Source: Arthrobacter sp. efr-133-R2A-120 (GTDB lineage: Bacteria; Actinomycetota; Actinomycetes; Actinomycetales; Micrococcaceae). From it: DNA of 64,000 bases. The stretch is taken from the NCBI RefSeq assembly GCF_030209835.1, contig NZ_JARVRF010000036.1:108185-172184 (forward strand), written 5' to 3'. Shown here piece after piece: positions 33,557 to 42,821 of the stretch (the stretch's first letter is position 1; every line of letters starts with the position of its first letter). Made by a program: the position numbers and the translations under genes. The notes under the pieces are model-generated. The model ran no database searches. It was not told where the DNA came from and was given only the letters and a program-made list of their open reading frames with translations.

Positions 33557-34798
33557 TCAGCCCACGCGGATGTCATTGTCAGCGAGGAACTCGCGGGAGC
33601 GGCCCATCTGGCGGTCGGTGGAGAAGGCGTACCAGTCTTCGCTGAGGTTCTCGCCGTGGACGATGTCGCGGAACCGGGCGAAGGCACCTTTGCCCTCGAT
33701 CGCGTGCTCAAGACGCTCCCGGAGGGCCTTATCGTGCCGCCGTTCCGCGAAGGCCGCCATGTCGCGCCAGCCGTCCCGGGAATCGCTGCGGTCGATTCGA
33801 AGCCAACGCTCCGGTTCTTCCTCTACATCGATGGCGGCGTCCTCCCCGACGATCATCGGGTCGGTGGCGGCGTCGTCGTACACCTGCCCGGTAGACAGGT
33901 CGAGGTAACCGCCGGTTGACAGTCCGGGATCTCCTTCCAACACGACACTGAGCATGTCGAGGTCGACAGGCACGGCCCTGCCTGTCGGCGGCACACTGCG
34001 CAGATACGCCAGCAGGTCCTCGGCCAATAGCTTGTCACCAGCGCCGTCGCGCCACCTCAGCCGGTTGATGACCGACAGTGCCACCGACTCGGCCTCCCGG
34101 CGTCGCTGCTCCAGGGCCATTGGTATCCCGGCCCCCACCTGCTGCAGAACGTCATCGATATCGTGTCCCATCACCACTGCGAGGAAACGAGCAGCATTTG
34201 CCGCGGCGATGGCTCCCCGCAGTTCGGGCAGGTCGAGCCGGGGCGCCTGCACCTGTAAGGGCCAGGCATGCAGCAACATAGGGTGCGGCTGGCTCGGTTT
34301 CCCCGGCGCCCGACTTTCCCCATCGTCACTAGCCCACCGGCGCCCGTACTGGTCCGGGATACTGCCCCAACCCCAGTACGGCAAGGGGACCCCAAGGCGG
34401 ACACCCAACACTTCCAGCGGGTCCACCTTCACCTCCCCGACCACGCACCGGTGTATCCAAGCGTCACCAAGGTCAAACGTAAACTGAAACTCAGCCCCCG
34501 GCTCCAGCGTCCGGACGACCTTGAGAGCAGCAATGTCCATCGGCGCGATGATCGGGCCGCGGATCGATCCGGCCATCTCAGCTCCCGTCTCTTCATCAGT
34601 AATAACCCGGCCATCGGCCAGGGTAAACAGTGACAGGTGCGAGCGGTCCCACCGGGCGAAGGCATCATTGATGGCATTGGCGAGATCCATGAAGGTATGC
34701 GACGGTCCGACCGCGAAGACGCGCCCGGGCCACGGCCACAGCTCCTCCCCACGACCACCGAGCAGTTCCACCGTCACCGATAACCAGGTTCGTGCCAT
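33557..34798 (-). CDS. pRiA4b ORF-3-like / UPF0158 fusion protein
   Basis: 413 residues from MARTWLSVTVELLGG (start at 34798). The N-terminal half is a plasmid pRiA4b ORF-3-like domain (DLANAINDAFARWDRSHLSLF, FQFTFDLGDAWIHRCVV). The C-terminal 140 residues are UPF0158-like (GGYLDLSTGQVYDD, RLEHAIEGKGAFARFRDIVHG, DWYAFSTDRQM). Neither domain has a firm biochemical function; the first is found with transposons and repeats but no transposase is present here. Confidence 0.7.
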   Translation of the reverse strand: MARTWLSVTVELLGGRGEELWPWPGRVFAVGPSHTFMDLANAINDAFARWDRSHLSLFTLADGRVITDEETGAEMAGSIRGPIIAPMDIAALKVVRTLEPGAEFQFTFDLGDAWIHRCVVGEVKVDPLEVLGVRLGVPLPYWGWGSIPDQYGRRWASDDGESRAPGKPSQPHPMLLHAWPLQVQAPRLDLPELRGAIAAANAARFLAVVMGHDIDDVLQQVGAGIPMALEQRRREAESVALSVINRLRWRDGAGDKLLAEDLLAYLRSVPPTGRAVPVDLDMLSVVLEGDPGLSTGGYLDLSTGQVYDDAATDPMIVGEDAAIDVEEEPERWLRIDRSDSRDGWRDMAAFAERRHDKALRERLEHAIEGKGAFARFRDIVHGENLSEDWYAFSTDRQMGRSREFLADNDIRVG

Positions 34799-34887
34799 GC
34801 CCCAAGGATGGCACGAACCGCGCCGTGGAGTCGGCCAATGGCTAAAGCTACTGCGCACCTGATCGATCCAGGAGCAAGCTCGCCCGC

Positions 34888-36162
34888 CTACACAGCACTC
34901 GATCGGCGAGCCAGAAACCCCTCGATGGCGTCCGCCGCTGCGGGTGCCCCGCCCGCTGATCGCACCCGGGCGCTCATCGCCTCGAGGTTGCCCCGGATCG
35001 CCTGGTCGCCGCTGACTTCAAGGACGGTTTGCCGGATCGACTCGGGTGAGAGCCCCTCCAACGGGAGCCGCCGCCCGAGTCCCAGGTCTTCCACCCGGCG
35101 TGCATTGGCTCCCTGTTCGGGTTGCAGCGGGAAAGCTACCAGCGGCACTCCGAAATAGAGGGCCTCCATGGTCGAGTTCATCCCGGTGTGGGAGAGGAAA
35201 GCGTCGGCGTGCGGTAGGACTTCGAGCTGCGGAAAGAAGGGCCGTACCTCAAAGTTCTCCGGGATGTCTCCCAGCTCGGACTCCTCGACGCGCTCTCCGA
35301 TTGCCATGGCAACCTGCCAGTGGGTGCCCGCAAATCCTTCGAGGCACATCCTGAAGAAATCCGGCCGGTCATTCAACGGGGAGGTGCCAAGGGAGATGAA
35401 CAACAGCGGCCTGTCCTTCACGCCGGGCTGCCAGGCCTCCTCGTTGCCCCGGGAGCCAAGGCAGGGGCCCACGAAGTGGAACCTGGCGTCGAATGTCTCG
35501 CCGGAGGGCTGGAATTCCCTCGGGATGAAGGAGATGTTCAGCGACGCGGGTGGGCCTCCCATGAATTGCAGATGGCCCACGCCCTGCTCGGCGGCGAAAT
35601 CATGGATCCGTTGTCCGATCTGTTTCCAGGCCTCGATCATGCCTGGCGGCGGCGGGCCGGGCATGAGATCCCGCATCGAGAAATGTTCATTGGTGGCATA
35701 GCTCGGAAGCAACGCAATGTCCGGCAAGGCCAGCTTCGCGGCAGCCATCTTCCCCGAGAGCGTCATGGTGTCGTAGGCCAGCCCGTCCGGCGGGTCCTCG
35801 GTTAGCCGGGCCAGCAACGCCGGGAATTCCTCCCTTGCGCCTTTGAGAATCCGCTCAAGCAATCCGGCCATCATTCCGGACGCCATTCCGGCGAACATCC
35901 CCGCCATCGGTGACGGTGCCGGGCCGCCATTAGCCGCGGCGCCGCCTCCCGCGCCGCCCTCCGCCGACCGCTCGCGTGGCAGGAAGGTCGCTAGATCCTC
36001 TCCACTGGGAAAGAACACGGCACCGGCAGACTCAACGGCCTTTGCGTACTTCGCCGACGTCGCATACGTGACCCGGTGGCCCCGGCGAACCAGCTCTGCG
36101 ACCACGGGCAACGTCGGGTTCACATGGCCCGCTGCGGGCAGACAGATAAAGGCTACGTGCAT
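34888..36162 (-). CDS. Macrolide-type family 1 glycosyltransferase
   Basis: 424 residues of the GT1/MGT family. N-terminal acceptor half with MHVAFICLPAAGHVNPTLPVVAELVRRGH; C-terminal donor half with the UDP-sugar signature HTGMNSTMEALYFGVPLVAFPLQPEQGANARRVEDLGLG. An unusual Gly/Ala/Met-rich loop (GGAGGGAAANGG through GMFAGMASGMMAGLL, about residues 70-100) lies in the acceptor half. It glycosylates small acceptors; no biosynthetic cluster surrounds it. Confidence 0.85.
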   Translation of the reverse strand: MHVAFICLPAAGHVNPTLPVVAELVRRGHRVTYATSAKYAKAVESAGAVFFPSGEDLATFLPRERSAEGGAGGGAAANGGPAPSPMAGMFAGMASGMMAGLLERILKGAREEFPALLARLTEDPPDGLAYDTMTLSGKMAAAKLALPDIALLPSYATNEHFSMRDLMPGPPPPGMIEAWKQIGQRIHDFAAEQGVGHLQFMGGPPASLNISFIPREFQPSGETFDARFHFVGPCLGSRGNEEAWQPGVKDRPLLFISLGTSPLNDRPDFFRMCLEGFAGTHWQVAMAIGERVEESELGDIPENFEVRPFFPQLEVLPHADAFLSHTGMNSTMEALYFGVPLVAFPLQPEQGANARRVEDLGLGRRLPLEGLSPESIRQTVLEVSGDQAIRGNLEAMSARVRSAGGAPAAADAIEGFLARRSSAV

Positions 36163-36199
36163 GGCGCCACTCCGAATCGGTCACGGAACAGTGGAGGCG

Positions 36200-36913
36200 T
36201 CATTTGGAAAGTTCGGTGCCATGAACGCTGCGTCGGCGCGATTTCAGCCCGGTCTCCAACTTGGTCCGCACCTCGCGCTTCACTCGGGCGGCAAGCTCAG
36301 TCTCATGCGTTTCAAGGAAGGTCCGGACCGCGCGCGGATCCCACGGCACCAAGGACCGCAACGCCCAGCTGACTGCCTTGACCACGCTGTCGTCGCGATC
36401 ATTGATCAAGATGCCGACGACGGCGAGCGTCCGTTGCGTATCGCCGGTTCCCCATCGTGATCTCGTGTTGAGCACGGTAGTGGAGACAAGCGCTATGCGC
36501 CGCCACCAATGGTCCGGGTTCCGAGCCCAGCGGTCGACATCGGCGTCCGAGATGAGCCCTTCGCGCCACGCGGATCCCACCAAGACGGTGGCGAAGGCAT
36601 CGGCCTGGCCCCAAGTAGCGATGCCTTCTCCCAAGTGTTCAAGCCGGGCTGGCGTGAGTTCAGCGAAAGCCGCCCGATGGGCATTGATGAACTCCCAGCC
36701 CTCCCAGTCAAAGCCAGCCTGTACAAGCCCTTCGGCGAGACTGAAGACGACGGCGGCGTCCATCGTGGCGATTTCCGCGGAAACCCTGCGTCGGACGGTG
36801 CGGAAGCTCGCGGCGTCGTGCTTCTCCAAAGCGCGCAGTTCGTCGAGGACGCGCGCCAACAATTGCCCCGGTTGAGTGTCCCCCGGAGGGACGAGCACCC
36901 CGTGCGAAGCCAC
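36200..36913 (-). CDS. DNA alkylation repair (AlkD-like HEAT) protein
   Basis: 237 residues from a GTG at 36913. HEAT-like helical repeats are visible: FINAHRAAFAELTPARLEHLG, VDRWARNPDHWWRRIALVST, and DRDDSVVKAVSWALRSLVPWDPRAVRTFLETHE. These recall AlkD/AlkC-type glycosylases, which remove alkylated bases. The exact class is inferred and the start is tentative, as the ribosome site is weak. Confidence 0.65.
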   Translation of the reverse strand: MASHGVLVPPGDTQPGQLLARVLDELRALEKHDAASFRTVRRRVSAEIATMDAAVVFSLAEGLVQAGFDWEGWEFINAHRAAFAELTPARLEHLGEGIATWGQADAFATVLVGSAWREGLISDADVDRWARNPDHWWRRIALVSTTVLNTRSRWGTGDTQRTLAVVGILINDRDDSVVKAVSWALRSLVPWDPRAVRTFLETHETELAARVKREVRTKLETGLKSRRRSVHGTELSK

Positions 36914-36946
36914 TTTCGGGCCCCCGATTTCGCAGGCTGAACGCTA

Positions 36947-37093
36947 CTATGCGGGGGCGTCGTCGGTATCCGGCCCTTCGGCAGGTTCCTGGCTATGAAG
37001 GCCGGTATCGTGGGACACCCAGCCCTCCGTTTCCCCTTCGGCAGGGGCGTCACTGTGGTGCCGGACGTCGTTGGACTCTGCTGCTTTTTCCAT
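36947..37093 (-). CDS. Small acidic hypothetical protein
   Basis: 48 residues, start MEKAAESNDVRHHSD with AGGAAG upstream. Strongly acidic and hydrophilic, no signal or membrane segment. It lies in the gap between the convergent-divergent AlkD-like and EcsC-like genes. No family recognised; it may be a small regulator or spurious. Confidence 0.35.
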   Translation of the reverse strand: MEKAAESNDVRHHSDAPAEGETEGWVSHDTGLHSQEPAEGPDTDDAPA

Positions 37094-37226
37094 TCCGGAT
37101 ACTTCCTGTCCTTCGTTGGACTGTTCCCGTGAACGCACTCAAGTCTACGCCGGGGAGGGGGTGTGTGGCCTAGGCTAGGCCAAGGAACTACCGCACGAAT
37201 CCAACGGCCGAATGCAGAGGTGAAGA

Positions 37227-38030
37227 ATGGCGAAGCGACCCAACCCGGCAGTAAAGATTGCGCAGGAAACCGCCCACAATGCCATGTTCGACGCCAGCGG
37301 CAAAGCCAAGCCCGGTGTCCACAATGTGCTGCTTCGGGCCGTCGAGGTCCAACGTCCCCTTGTCTTGGCAAACCTGCGCCGCCTGCAGCGCAAACATCCC
37401 CAGGCCACGGCGGCGCAGCTGGCCGCCAAACTGGAGCGGGACTACCTCGCCGCAGTCACAGGCGGGGGTGCCGCCGTCGGGGCAACCGCCGTCGTGCCCG
37501 GCATCGGCACCGCAGCGTCGCTGGGCCTATCCGCGCTTGCCACCATCGGGTTCCTGGAGGGAACCGCACTTTACGCCGCTTCCCTGGCCGAACTCCACGG
37601 CATCCGCCTCACCGATCCGGACCGTGCGCGAACCATGGTCATGGCCATCATGCTCGGCGAGGAAGGCACCGCCCTGCTGGGTGCGCTGAGTGGACAATCG
37701 CTCGGCAAAGGCAAAGGAATCACGCAGGCCTGGGGCAAGACCCTCACCAAAAAGCTGCCCGGCGGAGGATTCGGGGTCATTCGCGATGCCATCCAGCGAG
37801 CCTTCCTCAAGCGGCTCGTCAAGCGCCAAGGCGCCGCGTTCCTCGGCCGTGCCCTGCCTTTCGGCGTGGGGGCCGTGGTGGGCGGAGTCGGAAACCGAGT
37901 TATGGGACGTGCCGTAGCGGCCTCGGCAAGAGAAGCATTCGGTCCTATGCCGGACACCATCCCGGGCGAGCTGCTCCCAGCCGCCCACCAGAACGCGCTG
38001 GAAGGCGGAAATAGTGGATCTCAACGCTGA
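37227..38030 (+). CDS. EcsC-like membrane-associated protein
   Basis: 267 residues. It has Gly/Ala-rich hydrophobic segments that look like amphipathic membrane helices (GGGAAVGATAVVPGIGTAASLGLSALATIGFLEGTAL; FLGRALPFGVGAVVGGVGNRVMG) and basic flanks. The pattern fits EcsC-family proteins of unknown function. Its last bases overlap the start of pxpA (GTG at 38014) by 17 bases, so it may be co-translated with the 5-oxoprolinase operon. Confidence 0.5.
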   Translation: MAKRPNPAVKIAQETAHNAMFDASGKAKPGVHNVLLRAVEVQRPLVLANLRRLQRKHPQATAAQLAAKLERDYLAAVTGGGAAVGATAVVPGIGTAASLGLSALATIGFLEGTALYAASLAELHGIRLTDPDRARTMVMAIMLGEEGTALLGALSGQSLGKGKGITQAWGKTLTKKLPGGGFGVIRDAIQRAFLKRLVKRQGAAFLGRALPFGVGAVVGGVGNRVMGRAVAASAREAFGPMPDTIPGELLPAAHQNALEGGNSGSQR

Positions 38031-38763
38031 TTCGGGGGAGTCGTTCGGCTCCTGGACCATGGGGAACGACGCTTCAATGTTCCGGATTGTCAGCAGCGCA
38101 AACGTCGCGTGCGGCTTCCACGCCGGGGATCCGGTGACCATGCTGGACAGCTGCCGTGCCGCCTTCGAGCTCGACGTCCGGGTGGGCGCCCACGTGGGCT
38201 ACCGGGACCTGCACGGCTTCGGGCGCCGATCGATGGACATGTCCTTCGATGAGCTCTTCGGCGACGTCCTCTACCAGCTCGGTGCCCTGGATGGCATGGC
38301 CCATGCAGTGGGCGCCTCCGTGGACTACGTCAAACCCCACGGTGCCCTGTATAACAGGATCGTCCACGACGTGGAGCAGGCCGAAGCCGTGGTGGCCGCC
38401 ATTCACGCCTACGATCCCGGGCTACCTGTCCTTGGCCTGCCGGGCTCGGCGCTGCTGCGCCTCGCCGAAGAATCCGGACACCCGGTATTCCGGGAGGCTT
38501 TCGTGGACCGCGGCTACATGCCGGACGGCACGTTGGTTCCGCGCTCGCAGGAGGGTGCGGTGGTGCACGACGCCGCCGCGGTAGTCGAGCGGGCCGTGCG
38601 CTTTGCCGTGCGGGGCGAGGTACTGGCCGTGGACGGCACGGTGGTGCGGGTGAAGCCCGACTCCTTGTGCATCCATGGCGACACCCCGGGTGCTGTTGAG
38701 CTGGCTGCGGCGGTGCGCGCTGGCCTTGAGGAAGCTGGTGTGGAGATTGAATCCTTCGCCTGA
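38014..38763 (+). CDS. pxpA: 5-oxoprolinase subunit PxpA (LamB/YcsF family)
   Basis: 249 residues from a GTG start. Signature DLNADSGESFGSWTMGNDASMFRIVSSANVACGFHAGDP, then VDYVKPHGALYN and EAFVDRGYMPDGTLVPR. With PxpB and PxpC it forms the ATP-driven 5-oxoprolinase that opens 5-oxoproline to glutamate. The pxpABC genes are consecutive with short overlaps. Confidence 0.93.
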   Translation: MDLNADSGESFGSWTMGNDASMFRIVSSANVACGFHAGDPVTMLDSCRAAFELDVRVGAHVGYRDLHGFGRRSMDMSFDELFGDVLYQLGALDGMAHAVGASVDYVKPHGALYNRIVHDVEQAEAVVAAIHAYDPGLPVLGLPGSALLRLAEESGHPVFREAFVDRGYMPDGTLVPRSQEGAVVHDAAAVVERAVRFAVRGEVLAVDGTVVRVKPDSLCIHGDTPGAVELAAAVRAGLEEAGVEIESFA

Positions 38764-39460
38764 GGTTCGTGGTTCGGGCGGCGCGGGTTTTCCCGGCGCG
38801 GGCGGACCGGCTCCGCGCGACGCGGGCATCCGGATCCTTTTGCCGTGCGGCGACAGCGCATTCTTGGTGGAACTGCCCGAACTTACTGCCGTCGTCGCGT
38901 ACTACCGCGGGCTGATCGGGGCCGGCGCTTCGGCGGGTGTTTCAGTGCCCGACGGGATCATCGACGTCGTGCCCGCCGCCCGAACCGTCCTTGTCACCTT
39001 CGATCCCGAGACGATCAGTCCCTCCGAGGTCCGCCACTGGCTGGAGTCCGCGGAGCCGGCATTCGACGTTGCCAGTTCGGGCCGCGAAGTGATTATCGAG
39101 GTCTCCTACGGTGGCCCCGACCTTGCCGAAACGGCACAGTTCCTCGGCATGACCGAGACCGAATTGGTCAAGCTTCACACGAGCTCGGAGTGGACTGCCG
39201 CGTTTTCCGGCTTTGCGCCCGGCTTCGTGTATCTGGTCACGACCCATGAGCGGCTCCGCGTTCCGCGTCGGAACACCCCACGCACGGCCGTGCCGGCTGG
39301 TTCAGTTGGCCTCGCAGGCGAGTTCAGCGGCGTCTACCCGCGATCCTCACCAGGGGGTTGGCAATTGATCGGAACCACGACGGCGGCACTGTGGGACGCG
39401 TCAAAAGCCGAACCCGCGCTGATCCGGCCGGGTGACCTGGTCCGGTTCGTGGAGGCCTGA
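38738..39460 (+). CDS. pxpB: 5-oxoprolinase subunit PxpB (KipI family)
   Basis: The KipI core starts at RILLPCGDSAFLVEL and includes FAPGFVYL, PRRNTPRTAVPAGSVGLAGEFSGVYPRSSPGGWQLIGTT. The start is uncertain: GTG at 38738 or TTG at 38747, both inside the end of pxpA; both give an extra Gly/Pro linker before the core. Subunit B of 5-oxoprolinase, formerly thought to be a kinase inhibitor. The stop overlaps the pxpC start. Confidence 0.88.
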   Translation: MWRLNPSPEVRGSGGAGFPGAGGPAPRDAGIRILLPCGDSAFLVELPELTAVVAYYRGLIGAGASAGVSVPDGIIDVVPAARTVLVTFDPETISPSEVRHWLESAEPAFDVASSGREVIIEVSYGGPDLAETAQFLGMTETELVKLHTSSEWTAAFSGFAPGFVYLVTTHERLRVPRRNTPRTAVPAGSVGLAGEFSGVYPRSSPGGWQLIGTTTAALWDASKAEPALIRPGDLVRFVEA

Positions 39461-40425
39461 TGGGGATTGTAGTGGTGAACCCCGGCGCACTCACCTTGGT
39501 GGAGGATCTTGGCAGGCAGGGCTGGGCTTCCTTGGGGCTCAGTCCTTCCGGCGCCCTGGACCGGCAATCACTCCGGCTTGCCAATTTGCTCGTGGGCAAC
39601 CCCGCCGGGGTGGCCGGGCTGGAAATATTGCTGGGCGGGCTTCGCCTGCGATTCGTCACGGCGTCGACCGTCGCGGTGGCGGGCGCCGAGGGCATCGTGA
39701 CACTCAATGGTGCCGAGATTCCGCTCAACCAAGCCGTACGGGTGGCTCCGGGCGCGGTGCTCGACTTCGGTGCTCCGCTGTTCGGACTCCGGTACTACCT
39801 GGCGGTGCAGGGCGGCGTCGATGCGCCCAAGCTCCTCGGTTCAAGCAGCACGGACATGCTCTCCGGTGAGGGTCCCGCGCCGTTGAAATCGGGTGAGCAG
39901 TTGGGAACCGGGCGTGTTTCCGCGGGCAACGGCCTGGTTCCCGGAAAAGGCTCGGTTCCGGGAACGGATTCTGTTCCCGGGCATGGGGCCGGGCATGGGG
40001 TCGGATCTGGGGCCGGTGCGGGCATTGGGATCCTCAACAACGCGCATGTCCTCCCAGCTATCCGCCGCGCTCCTGATCCTGGCCGCGCAATCACAGCCCG
40101 AGTGGACCGTGGCCCCCGTGCAGACTGGTTCGACGAGGATTCCTGGCGCCGCCTTATCAGCCAGGAATGGACCCTGTCGCCCGATTCCAACAGGATCGGT
40201 GCCCGGTTGGTGGGCCGCCCGCTCACCCAGACCCGGCTCGAGGAACTGCCCAGCGAAGGCATGGTGCTCGGCGCGCTGCAGGTGCCGCCGTCGGGCCTTC
40301 CGACGGTATTCCTGGCGGATCATCCCGTGACGGGTGGCTACCCCGTCATCGCGGTGGTGCGTCGCACGGACCTGGACTTGTTGGGCCAAGCCCGCCCCGG
40401 CCAACGGATCCGTTTCCTGGGCTGA
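39460..40425 (+). CDS. pxpC: 5-oxoprolinase subunit PxpC (biotin-dependent carboxyltransferase family)
   Basis: 321 residues. N-terminal GRQGWASLGLSPSGALDRQSLRLANLLVGN and C-terminal ITGGYPVIAVV-like block (HPVTGGYPVIAVVRR) mark the carboxyltransferase AHS2 family. Residues about 147-187 are a Gly/Val/Pro low-complexity insert with repeated V-P-G and G-x-G units that is not part of the fold. Completes pxpABC. Confidence 0.92.
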   Translation: MGIVVVNPGALTLVEDLGRQGWASLGLSPSGALDRQSLRLANLLVGNPAGVAGLEILLGGLRLRFVTASTVAVAGAEGIVTLNGAEIPLNQAVRVAPGAVLDFGAPLFGLRYYLAVQGGVDAPKLLGSSSTDMLSGEGPAPLKSGEQLGTGRVSAGNGLVPGKGSVPGTDSVPGHGAGHGVGSGAGAGIGILNNAHVLPAIRRAPDPGRAITARVDRGPRADWFDEDSWRRLISQEWTLSPDSNRIGARLVGRPLTQTRLEELPSEGMVLGALQVPPSGLPTVFLADHPVTGGYPVIAVVRRTDLDLLGQARPGQRIRFLG

Positions 40426-40447
40426 ACGTTCCCTCCACTGGACTGCG

Positions 40448-41809
40448 TCAGCCGAACACCAAGTGCGCAACGGTGAAGATCGCGAGCCCGGCCAACGATC
40501 CCACCACGGTGCCGTTGATGCGGATGTACTGCAGGTCCTTACCGACCTGGAGCTCGATCTTTTGCGAGGTTTCCTCGGCATCCCAACGCGCCACGGTGTC
40601 CGTGATGACCCCCGCGATGTCGGAGCGGTACGTTTTGACGAGGTAGCCGGCAGCGTCTCCGATCCAGGCATTGACCTTGCCCGCCAGCTCGTCATCGCTG
40701 ACAAGCCGCGAACCGAAGTCCCGGACAGCGCTCTTGAAACGCTGTGTCAGTTCGCTGTCGGGATCGTCGACGGCGGTGAGCAGCGCGTCCTTGATTGTGC
40801 CCCACGTGCGGGAGGCAAGTTCGCGGACCTCGGGATCACCGAGGACCTGGGTCTTGATTGCCTCGGCCCGGGCAATCATTGCAGGATCGTGCTGAAGATC
40901 CTGGGCAAGATCACCGAGGTATGTATCGATCGATTGGCGCACTTGATGATCGGGATCCTGTTGCACAGCCCGGACGAACTTGGCGATTTCGTTGTAGACC
41001 CTGTCGCCCACGATGTCGTCCACGAAGGACGGAACCCAGAGGGGCGAACGGTCGGACACGAGCCGGTTGACCGTGGAGTGGTTCGCTTCCACCCAATCCG
41101 CCGCTCGGTCAACCAGCAGATCGACGAGCTTGTGGTGGTGGCCCTCGGCAAAGATCCGCTCGGCCATCCGGCCCACAGGCGGCCCCCACGGCGGAGTGAG
41201 CAGGTGCTTGCGGACCATGCCCTCGATCACTGCCTGGACGTCGTCGTCGTTCAGGACCGTGAACGCTCCGCGGATCAGTGCTGAACCTTCCTTTGCAATA
41301 CGCTCCGGGCCACCGGGGGATGCGAGCCCCGTGCCGGCTTTCCGGGCGATGTCCACGCTCGCGAGCTTCTCCTGGACCACCTGCTCGGACAGGAAGTTGG
41401 TCTCCACGAATTCCCCAAGCGAAGCGCCGATCTGGTCCTTGCGCCGCGGAATGATGGCGGTGTGCGGGATCTTCAGGCCCATGGGGTATTTGAACAAGGC
41501 AGTGACGGCGAACCAGTCGGCCAGCGCTCCCACCATCCCGCCTTCGGCAGCGGCCCGCACGTATTCCAGCCATGGATACTGTTTCTGCAGGGCGAAAGCG
41601 GCGGTGAAAACCACCGCCATGACAATCAGGAGCGCCAGCGCCACCGACTTCATCCGACGCAGGGCAGCGGCCTTTTCGGCGTCACCGTTTCGTTGCCCGA
41701 CGCCGGCCGCAACCGAGGAGCTGTTCCGGGCACCTGCGTGCCGGGTCGCTTCCGCCGTCGGGTCACTATCGCTGTCCGTCACCGGGATTTGTTCAGAGTT
41801 CACCTGCAT
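40448..41809 (-). CDS. DUF445 membrane protein
   Basis: 453 residues. An N-terminal hydrophobic segment (SVALALLIVMAVVFTAAFALQ) and a C-terminal one (GSLAGLAIFTVAHLVFG) bracket the DUF445 region (PHTAIIPRRKDQIGASLGEFVETNFLS). The family is uncharacterised; it forms coiled membrane-associated structures. It is convergent with pxpC and lies 50 bases from the divergent GDPD gene. Confidence 0.85.
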   Translation of the reverse strand: MQVNSEQIPVTDSDSDPTAEATRHAGARNSSSVAAGVGQRNGDAEKAAALRRMKSVALALLIVMAVVFTAAFALQKQYPWLEYVRAAAEGGMVGALADWFAVTALFKYPMGLKIPHTAIIPRRKDQIGASLGEFVETNFLSEQVVQEKLASVDIARKAGTGLASPGGPERIAKEGSALIRGAFTVLNDDDVQAVIEGMVRKHLLTPPWGPPVGRMAERIFAEGHHHKLVDLLVDRAADWVEANHSTVNRLVSDRSPLWVPSFVDDIVGDRVYNEIAKFVRAVQQDPDHQVRQSIDTYLGDLAQDLQHDPAMIARAEAIKTQVLGDPEVRELASRTWGTIKDALLTAVDDPDSELTQRFKSAVRDFGSRLVSDDELAGKVNAWIGDAAGYLVKTYRSDIAGVITDTVARWDAEETSQKIELQVGKDLQYIRINGTVVGSLAGLAIFTVAHLVFG

Positions 41810-41859
41810 GTGCCCAGCGTAGCCCCGTCGCTGTCATGGGCGTGGGCTACCGTGTCCCC

Positions 41860-42759
41860 ATGACGAATGACGAGCCCGGTCGCCCAGACCAAAGCACGGA
41901 GCAGAACACGCGGCCCATGGTCTACGCCCACCGTGGAGCCAGTGCCGCCTTTGCGGAGCACACGCGTGCCGCATACCTGAAGGCAATCGCCGACGGCGCC
42001 GACGGCGTCGAGTGCGATGTCCACCTGACCCGGGACCAGCACGTTGTCCTGCTTCACGACGCGAACTTGGACCGTACCTCGGACGGCACCGGTCCGGTCG
42101 CCGAGAAGACGCTCGAGGAGCTGCGGCAGCTGGATTTCTCCTCCTGGAAGGGCGCGCGGATTCCGGACCAGTACGGCGCAAAGTCGGACCAGCTCCTGAC
42201 CCTCCCGGAGTTGCTGGACATCCTGCGCGGTGCCGGCAGGGCAATCGGCCTAGCCATTGAGCTCAAGCACCCTAGCCCGTACCAGCTCAAGCTTGAAGAC
42301 CGCGTGCTTGAGCTTCTGGGCAGCGAAGGGTGGAACGCGGAGACGTCCATGCTGGACAACATCCAGGTTTCCTTCATGAGTTTCAGCCCGGATTCCGTCA
42401 AGCACCTGCTCCAGTTCGTTCCCGCGGAGCACATTTGCCAACTCGTGGACGACGTCACCGTGGAAGAAATCCGCGATGAACTTGGCCTGGGTGCCATCAC
42501 CGGGGGAGCCGTAGCCAACGTGATGAAGGCAGCCCAGCAAGAGGGCGAACGGATCCTGGACGACTGTGAGGTTGGACTAGCCGGGCCGGGCATCGACTAC
42601 GTCCGCAAGCACGCCCGCACCGTCCAGCGCTGGTTGGAATCAGGCCGCCGCTTCCGGGTGTGGACCGTTGACTCGGAGAACGATGTTGCCTTGTGCCAAG
42701 GCCTTGGCATTCACGAGATCACCACGAACAAGCCGGCGCAGGTCCTGGCCCAGCTTTAG
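41860..42759 (+). CDS. Glycerophosphodiester phosphodiesterase
   Basis: 299 residues. GDPD motif YAHRGASAAFAEHTRAAYLKAIADGADGVECDVHLTRDQHVVLLHD, with the His-Arg pair, acid residues and DGTG. It hydrolyses glycerophosphodiesters to glycerol-3-phosphate and alcohol, a phospholipid turnover step. No signal peptide, so probably cytoplasmic. Start at 41860 chosen for the MTNDEPGR opening rather than an ATG 24 bases upstream. Confidence 0.9.
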   Translation: MTNDEPGRPDQSTEQNTRPMVYAHRGASAAFAEHTRAAYLKAIADGADGVECDVHLTRDQHVVLLHDANLDRTSDGTGPVAEKTLEELRQLDFSSWKGARIPDQYGAKSDQLLTLPELLDILRGAGRAIGLAIELKHPSPYQLKLEDRVLELLGSEGWNAETSMLDNIQVSFMSFSPDSVKHLLQFVPAEHICQLVDDVTVEEIRDELGLGAITGGAVANVMKAAQQEGERILDDCEVGLAGPGIDYVRKHARTVQRWLESGRRFRVWTVDSENDVALCQGLGIHEITTNKPAQVLAQL

Positions 42760-42774
42760 GGGAGCCCAACTGGG

Positions 42775-42820
42775 TCGCAGTTGTTGTCGTTATAGGGCGT
42801 GATAAGGACAACAACTGCGA
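42775..42820. terminator. Hairpin repeat B (terminator family)
   Basis: A stem of about 19 paired positions, one G-G mismatch, and an 8-base loop (arms TCGCAGTTGTTGTC.TTAT and the complement). It begins 16 bases after the GDPD stop, next to the 3' end of the convergent FAH gene. The GTTGTCGTTAT core and preceding GAGCCCAACT relate it to the hairpin elements at 30297 and 63785. Confidence 0.75.
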
Positions 42821-42821
42821 G

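Noticed and set aside
33557..34798. Insertion-sequence passenger gene.
   Set aside because: The pRiA4b-like domain occurs with IS elements, but no transposase, terminal inverted repeats or target duplications are visible.
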